Position numbers and translations under genes: made by a program. A DNA stretch of 64,000 bases from Streptomyces lydicus (GTDB taxonomy: Bacteria; Actinomycetota; Actinomycetes; Streptomycetales; Streptomycetaceae): contig NZ_RDTE01000003.1 in NCBI RefSeq assembly GCF_004125265.1, forward strand, positions 7,502,001-7,566,000, in the 5' to 3' direction. The first letter of the stretch is position 1. The number at the start of each line of letters is the position of its first letter. The notes beneath the pieces are model-generated. The model ran no database searches, had not been told where the DNA came from, and saw nothing but the letters and a program-made list of their open reading frames with translations. Shown here in pieces: positions 59,529 through 64,000 of the stretch.

Positions 59529-61013
59529 TCAGCGAATGCGCAGGACCACGGCGCGAGGTTCGGTGAAGAATTCACGCGAATGCGGCCCGCCTTCTCGACC
59601 GACCCCGCTGATGCCTTCGCCACCGAACGGCATACGGAGATCGCGCTCGAAATAACAGTTCACCCATACCGTGCCGGCTTTCCAGTGGGCCGCCATCCGG
59701 TGAGCACGGTCGAGGTTGGTGGTGAACAGAATGCCGGCCAGTCCGTAGGGGCTGGAATTAGCCAGCTGCAGTGCTTCTTGTTCGGTTTCGAACGGGATGA
59801 CCGTCTCCACCGGGCCGAAAATTTCTTCCTGTGCCGTACGGGTGTCGTTGGTCAGCCCGGTGATGACCGTCGGCGTGTAGTAGAAGCCACGGGAGAGTTC
59901 GCCGGTTGTCACGGGTGATCCGCCGGTGAGGACCGTGCCGCCTTCTTTTTGCGCCAGATCGACATAGCCCTGCACCTTGTCGAGATGCCGTTGCTCGATC
60001 AGCGGGCCCATGAATGTCTCGTGACGCTTGGGGTCACCGACGACGATTTTTTCCGCCTCCGCGGTGAAGCGCTCCAGGAAGGCCGGAAGAATCCCGCGCT
60101 GTACGAACAGCCGTGACCCGGAGAAACACACCTGGCCGTTGCCGCCGAAGATCGCCTTGATCGACTCGGGTACCGCCACGTCCAGATCGGCGTCGTCGAA
60201 GACGATGTTCGCCGACTTGCCGCCCAGTTCGGCGGAGACGGGGGTCAGCTGGGGGGCCGCGGCGGCCATGATCCGGGCTCCGGTGGCGCTGGAGCCCGTG
60301 AAGGTGATGCGGTCCACGCGCGGATCGCCGGTCAGCGGGCCGGCCACCTCATCGGCGCCGAAGCCGTGCACGATGTTGAGCACGCCCTCCGGCAGCCCCG
60401 CGGCGGTGGCCAGTTCGCCGAACCGGGCCGCCGTCAGCGGGGTCTGCGGGGCGGGCTTGAGCACCACGGTGTTGCCGAAGGCGAGCGCGGGCGCGGCCTT
60501 CCAGGTGGCGAGCATGAGCGGCGCATTCCACGGACTGATCGCCGAGACGACGCCCGCCGGCGGACGCAGGGAGTAGCCGAGTACCGGGCCGTTGGGATAC
60601 GCCTCATCGGTCGCCATCGCCGCGTAATCAGCGAAGAACCGTAAATTCTGGGCGACCCGGGGCATCTCCCCGTGCAGCGCCTGCCTGATGATCTTGCCGC
60701 TGTCCACGGTCTCCAGCATCGCCAGCTCTTCACGATGCGCGTCCACGGCGTCGGCCACGTCGTGGAGAATCTTACGGCGTTCCGTGGGAGTCATTCCGGG
60801 CCACGGGCCCTCGTCGAATGCCTTCCGTGCCGCCGCGACCGCACGCTCACCATCCACTGCGGCCCCTCTGGCCACAGTGCCTATCACCGAATTGTCGTGC
60901 GGGTCTCTGGTTTCAAACGTCTTTCCGTCTGCGGATGCGACGGCCTGACCGCCGATCAGGTGGCAGATGTCACGAATCTCTGTCACCGCTCCTGCCCCGG
61001 CACCTAATGACAC
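59529..61013 (-). CDS. 2-hydroxymuconic semialdehyde dehydrogenase-type ALDH
   Basis: A 494-residue NAD-dependent aldehyde dehydrogenase. Catalytic Cys lies in GGNGQVCFSGSRLFVQ, the general base Glu in VSAELGGKSANIVF, the NAD loop in ITFTGSSATGARI, and EEIFGPVETVIPFETE near the end. It should oxidise the ring-fission semialdehyde to 2-hydroxymuconate, entering the oxalocrotonate branch completed by the downstream genes. GTG 61013 has GGAGG 10 bases upstream; GTG 60986 (TEIRDICH) is the alternative. First gene of the operon. Confidence 0.85.
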   Translation of the reverse strand: MSLGAGAGAVTEIRDICHLIGGQAVASADGKTFETRDPHDNSVIGTVARGAAVDGERAVAAARKAFDEGPWPGMTPTERRKILHDVADAVDAHREELAMLETVDSGKIIRQALHGEMPRVAQNLRFFADYAAMATDEAYPNGPVLGYSLRPPAGVVSAISPWNAPLMLATWKAAPALAFGNTVVLKPAPQTPLTAARFGELATAAGLPEGVLNIVHGFGADEVAGPLTGDPRVDRITFTGSSATGARIMAAAAPQLTPVSAELGGKSANIVFDDADLDVAVPESIKAIFGGNGQVCFSGSRLFVQRGILPAFLERFTAEAEKIVVGDPKRHETFMGPLIEQRHLDKVQGYVDLAQKEGGTVLTGGSPVTTGELSRGFYYTPTVITGLTNDTRTAQEEIFGPVETVIPFETEQEALQLANSSPYGLAGILFTTNLDRAHRMAAHWKAGTVWVNCYFERDLRMPFGGEGISGVGREGGPHSREFFTEPRAVVLRIR

Positions 61014-61633
61014 TGGAGATTGCCCTCCTCAGCGCAGCGAAAAACATCACGCTCCGACCGCCGTGCTGAAAGGAGGCAGCGCGGCGGTGGGCGTAAGTGA
61101 TGAGTGAGTTGCTTGTCACGGTTGCTCGTCGAGCCGGATTCATTCACGGCGTTCGACGGATAGGCTCCCCACCCCGCAACCTCATGAAGGATTTTCAGAA
61201 AACGCCTTCTTGCAAGTGCCGCTACATCCTCCACGGCGAGAACCGGGAGAGTCAAGATCCTCTTCGGTAACCGGTCGACTACCCTTAGTGCTCTGCGGGT
61301 CTCCGGTAATTGAGTGAGGGAGTTCCGCTTCCGTAATCGGCCATAGGGCTGGCTCAAACCGGATCCTGTGGAAAGAATCTTGTTGACTGCCCCCTTGCTC
61401 ACAGGTAACTTCATGAGCACTGGTATCGACGGGGGTTGATGCTGCTCGATTGCAGCGATCCGGTTTCCCGTGCATGCCTCCATCGCATGCAGTAACCCCT
61501 CGAATCTGTTCGGCCGGAGCGGGCGTGGATTGCCTTGCCGTCCGCCCCGGCGCAGAAATTCTCTTCCCTATTACCGGTCAGATCACGCTGTCCACGCAGG
61601 CTGTCGGACTGTGCTCTCAAGCTTTAGGGGGAC
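61014..61633. other. Divergent regulatory region of the aromatic cluster
   Basis: A 620-bp region of lower GC with no gene I can support. A stem of ACCGCCG(T)GCTG (61057-61068) with CAGC(G)CGGCGGT (61077-61088) presents AAAGGAGG in its loop; a six-codon frame (GTG 61087) and a 56-codon frame (61100-61270) follow, but neither looks like a known protein. Promoters for both directions must lie here. Confidence 0.45.
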
Positions 61634-63205
61634 ATGTCAATCATGGACTCGAGTGCCATGAGCCGTAGCGTCGAGATAGGCGTAGTCGGGGGCGGGGCAT
61701 CCGCAGTCTGCCTGCTCGACGCGCTCGCTCAGACCCACACACCACCGGGCGGCATCACGGTCTTCGAGCCGTCCCCACACTTATGGCGCGGCCGGCCGTA
61801 CCAGCCGGATCTGGAGACGGTCCGGGTGAACATCGCACCCGACGGAATGTCCGTACGCTTCGGCGACAGCGGCCACTTCCCGCGATGGCTCGCCGACCTG
61901 GATGCCACCACCGGCTCCGGTACGGACTTCGTGGACCCGCTGAACCGGATGCGCTTTGTACCTCGCGCGCTGTACGGCCGGTATCTGGAGGACGCGGCAC
62001 AGGCGGCGTTGGCGCAGCTCCGCGAGCAGGGGTGGCGCATCGACATCGTCCGGGAGGCGGTGTCGGCCGCGGCTCCCGCCGACGGGAGAGTGGCCCTGCG
62101 CACGCGGAGCGGCCGGCAGGCCGTGGTCGACTACACCGTGCTGTGCGTGGGTCGCGGGCAGCCCGGCGACCCGTACGCGCTGACCGGCACCGAAGGCTTC
62201 ATCGCCGACCCCTACCCGCTGTCGCGCTCCCTCACGGACATCGGCCCCGAGGACACCGTCGGCGTGATCGGCAGCGGCCTGACGGGCATCGACGTGGTCC
62301 TCTCGCTCGCCGGCGGCGGCCACCGCGGCCGCATCCTGCTGCTCTCCCGCAGCGGGGTGCTTCCCCTGGTACGCCAAAGCCCGCTCCCGCACACCCTGCA
62401 GCACTTCACGGCCGAGAGGTTCCGTGGCACGGCGGCACGGGGCGAGACGCTGACGGCCGACGAGCTGGTCGCCGTGATGCGTGCGGAGTTCAGCGCGGCC
62501 GGCGAGGACTTCGACTCGGTGGCCGAGGAGATAGCCGCCCTCACCGAAGAGGACCCGGTACGGCGCCTGCGCCGCCACCTGGCCGAAGTGCACTCCCCGC
62601 GCCGCGGGTTGCGCATCCTCCAGCAGGCGGTGCCGGCCACCGGTCCTGACATCTGGCCGCTCCTGCCCGAGCACGAGAAGACCGAGCTGCTGCGCACGCA
62701 CTACCGCTCGGTGATGAGTCTGTGCTGCCCCATGCCGCCGACCGCGGCGGCCAGGGTCCTGGACCTGATCGATGCCGGGCAGCTGGAGATCGTCTCCGGT
62801 ATCCGGCACATCGAGCCGTCGGGCGGCGGAGCCTTCATGCTGCACACCGACGAGGAGCAGCCGGCCTACCGCGCCGACCGCCTGGTCAACGCGGTGAGCC
62901 CGTCCTCCGGCAGCCTGCCGCCCAAGGCCGAGCACCTGATCGCCTCGCTGACCGCGGCCGGCCTTGCCCAGCGCCATCCGCGCGGCGGGGTGACGGTGGA
63001 CCGGCCCACCAGCCGGCTCGTGGTGGACGGCACGGCCGACCCCCGGCTGTACGCCCTCGGTGACCTCGCCTCGGGCAGCCTGTTCTTCACCTTCGGTCTT
63101 CCCTCGATCGTCGACCGTGCCTACGACATCGCCGACGCCATCCACGCGGACGTCGGGAGAAGAACGTCCTCCCTGTGCGGGGCCGACGTACTGCAGAACA
63201 CCTGA
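61634..63205 (+). CDS. FAD/NAD(P)-binding protein (flavin-dependent oxidoreductase)
   Basis: A 523-residue protein. EIGVVGGGASAVCLLDAL is the N-terminal FAD motif (GxGxxA), VFEPSPHLWRGRPYQPDLE follows, VGVIGSGLTGIDVVLSLA is the second dinucleotide motif, and LYALGDLASGSLFFTFGLPSI closes the FAD site. This is the layout of the NAD_binding_9 (HydN/YdhS-like) family, often found beside secondary metabolism genes. It may supply reduced flavin or modify a substrate of the adjacent hydroxylase. ATG 61634, 61643 and 61658 are all possible. Confidence 0.75.
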   Translation: MSIMDSSAMSRSVEIGVVGGGASAVCLLDALAQTHTPPGGITVFEPSPHLWRGRPYQPDLETVRVNIAPDGMSVRFGDSGHFPRWLADLDATTGSGTDFVDPLNRMRFVPRALYGRYLEDAAQAALAQLREQGWRIDIVREAVSAAAPADGRVALRTRSGRQAVVDYTVLCVGRGQPGDPYALTGTEGFIADPYPLSRSLTDIGPEDTVGVIGSGLTGIDVVLSLAGGGHRGRILLLSRSGVLPLVRQSPLPHTLQHFTAERFRGTAARGETLTADELVAVMRAEFSAAGEDFDSVAEEIAALTEEDPVRRLRRHLAEVHSPRRGLRILQQAVPATGPDIWPLLPEHEKTELLRTHYRSVMSLCCPMPPTAAARVLDLIDAGQLEIVSGIRHIEPSGGGAFMLHTDEEQPAYRADRLVNAVSPSSGSLPPKAEHLIASLTAAGLAQRHPRGGVTVDRPTSRLVVDGTADPRLYALGDLASGSLFFTFGLPSIVDRAYDIADAIHADVGRRTSSLCGADVLQNT

Positions 63206-63226
63206 CCACTCGCCTGGAGGAATGCC

Positions 63227-64000
63227 ATGACCTCAACGGTCCCGCTGCCGGAACTGGCCGGCGCGCGTAACGACGTCCGCCCCATGACGGGCGACGAGTA
63301 CCTGGACTCGCTGCGCGACGGCCGGGAGATCTACATCTACGGCGAGCGCGTCGAGGACGTCACCACCCACCCCGGATTCCGCAACAGCGCACGCTCCATC
63401 GCCAGGCTCTACGACGCACTGCACGCGCCGGAGGCCGAAGGAGTGCTCCGGGTACCGACCGAGACCGGGAACGGCGGATTCACCCACCCCTTCTTCAAGA
63501 CCGCGCGCTCCGCGGACGACCTGGTCGCCTCCCGTGACGCGATCGTCGCATGGCAGCGGATGGTCTACGGGTGGATGGGCCGTACGCCGGACTACAAGGC
63601 CTCCTTCCTCGGCACCCTGGGAGCCCACTCGGACTTCTACGGGCCGTTCAAGGACAACGCGCTGCGCTGGTACAAGCAGGCCCAGGAACGGGTGCTGTAC
63701 TTCAGCCATGCGCTGGTGCACCCGCCGATCGACCGGGACCGGCCCGCCGACGAGACGGCGGACGTCTGTGTCCACGTGGAGGAGGAGACCGACGCAGGCC
63801 TCATCGTCTCCGGCGCCAAGGTGGTCGCCACCGGTTCCGCGCTGACCCACCACAACTTCGTCGCCCACTACGGCCTTCCGGTGCGCGACAAGCGGTTCGG
63901 CGTGGTGTTCACGGTGCCGATGGACGCACCGGGGCTGAAGCTGTTCTGCCGTGCCTCCTACGAAATGATGGCCACGGTCATGGGGAGCCCGTTCGACTTC
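63227..64000 (+). CDS. 4-hydroxyphenylacetate 3-hydroxylase (HpaB-type), partial
   Basis: 258 codons to the window end with no stop. RPMTGDEYLDSLRDGREIYIYGERVEDV is the family N-terminus, followed by HPFFKTARSADDLVASRDAI, GRTPDYKASFLGTLGAHSDFY and HPPIDRDRPADE. HpaB enzymes use FADH2 and O2 to ortho-hydroxylate phenols, giving catechols. ATG 63227 has GGAGG at 63216-63220. A catechol product would feed the divergent extradiol pathway. About half of the roughly 500-residue protein is present. Confidence 0.88.
   Translation, partial: MTSTVPLPELAGARNDVRPMTGDEYLDSLRDGREIYIYGERVEDVTTHPGFRNSARSIARLYDALHAPEAEGVLRVPTETGNGGFTHPFFKTARSADDLVASRDAIVAWQRMVYGWMGRTPDYKASFLGTLGAHSDFYGPFKDNALRWYKQAQERVLYFSHALVHPPIDRDRPADETADVCVHVEEETDAGLIVSGAKVVATGSALTHHNFVAHYGLPVRDKRFGVVFTVPMDAPGLKLFCRASYEMMATVMGSPFDF

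Noticed and set aside
61004..61483. A 159-codon minus-strand frame before the aldehyde dehydrogenase
   Set aside because: It lacks a ribosome binding site and recognisable protein character; the region is better read as regulatory.

Overview
The window is chromosomal DNA of a high-GC actinomycete, almost certainly a Streptomyces. The GC content is very high, start codons are often GTG (and once a probable TTG), gene overlaps of the ATGA and GTGA type are common, and the rib-hisE-hisG-CNNM gene order is typical of streptomycetes. No species can be named from the sequence. All functions are assigned by reading the translations and comparing them with families I know; no database search was run.

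Layout. (1) 0-10.5 kb: a lysine catabolic pair (5-aminopentanamidase and lysine 2-monooxygenase, davAB-like) behind three copies of a 12-bp repeat; a DUF5995 gene; an NCS2 uracil/xanthine permease; an SMI1/KNR4 gene; a hotdog thioesterase; a divergent MFS exporter/ROK regulator pair sharing a perfect palindromic operator; and an NAD(P)-binding SDR. (2) 10.7-19.8 kb: conserved core. An FMN riboswitch precedes ribD-ribE-ribM-ribBA-ribH, followed by hisE, hisG, a PH-domain membrane protein and two coupled CNNM/CorC proteins. ribE carries a hairpin-forming repeat inserted in frame. (3) 19.9-24.6 kb: a small secreted-protein operon facing a decayed gene for a large modular secreted protein. An intact relative of this pair lies at 46.4-51.3 kb. 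(4) 24.7-29.3 kb: an EccA-like AAA ATPase, a uridine-kinase-like P-loop protein and a secreted C39-type peptidase. (5) 29.15-33.46 kb: a degenerate integrative element bounded by 93-bp direct repeats of the 3' end of the C39 gene. It holds integrase and excisionase remnants, a nonsense-interrupted DUF91/DUF5655 gene, and an intact erythromycin esterase with its divergent regulator.

(6) 33.6-36.9 kb: an IS transposase fragment, then a TetR-MFS-cupin cassette bounded by 50-bp inverted repeats. (7) 36.9-42 kb: an immunity-gene island with two intact Imm49 genes, C-terminal scraps of two more, a frameshifted gene of the same flavour, an orphan hypothetical, a pentapeptide-repeat protein and a frameshifted toxin-like ORF. 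(8) 42.3-45.8 kb: a DedA-like protein and a coupled PLP enzyme/MFS exporter operon. (9) 46.4-52.6 kb: a small secreted protein, a 1,466-residue secreted protein with lysozyme-like and golvesin-like domains, and an FG-GAP secreted protein. (10) 52.7-56.4 kb: tandem repeats, an APH-type kinase, azlCD and an Nramp transporter. (11) 56.5-64 kb: a meta-cleavage operon (extradiol dioxygenase, 4-OT tautomerase, decarboxylase/hydratase pair, semialdehyde dehydrogenase) divergent from an FAD/NAD(P)-binding protein and an HpaB-type hydroxylase that runs off the end.

How it fits together. The 10.7-19.8 kb block is housekeeping. The stretch from about 29 to 42 kb is an accessory hotspot: element ends, IS scraps, frameshifts and truncated paralogues cluster there. 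The most unusual content is the pair of related secreted modules (20.8-23.7 and 46.4-51.3 kb), which share an N-terminal region but differ in C-terminal domain, and the decaying Imm49 array.
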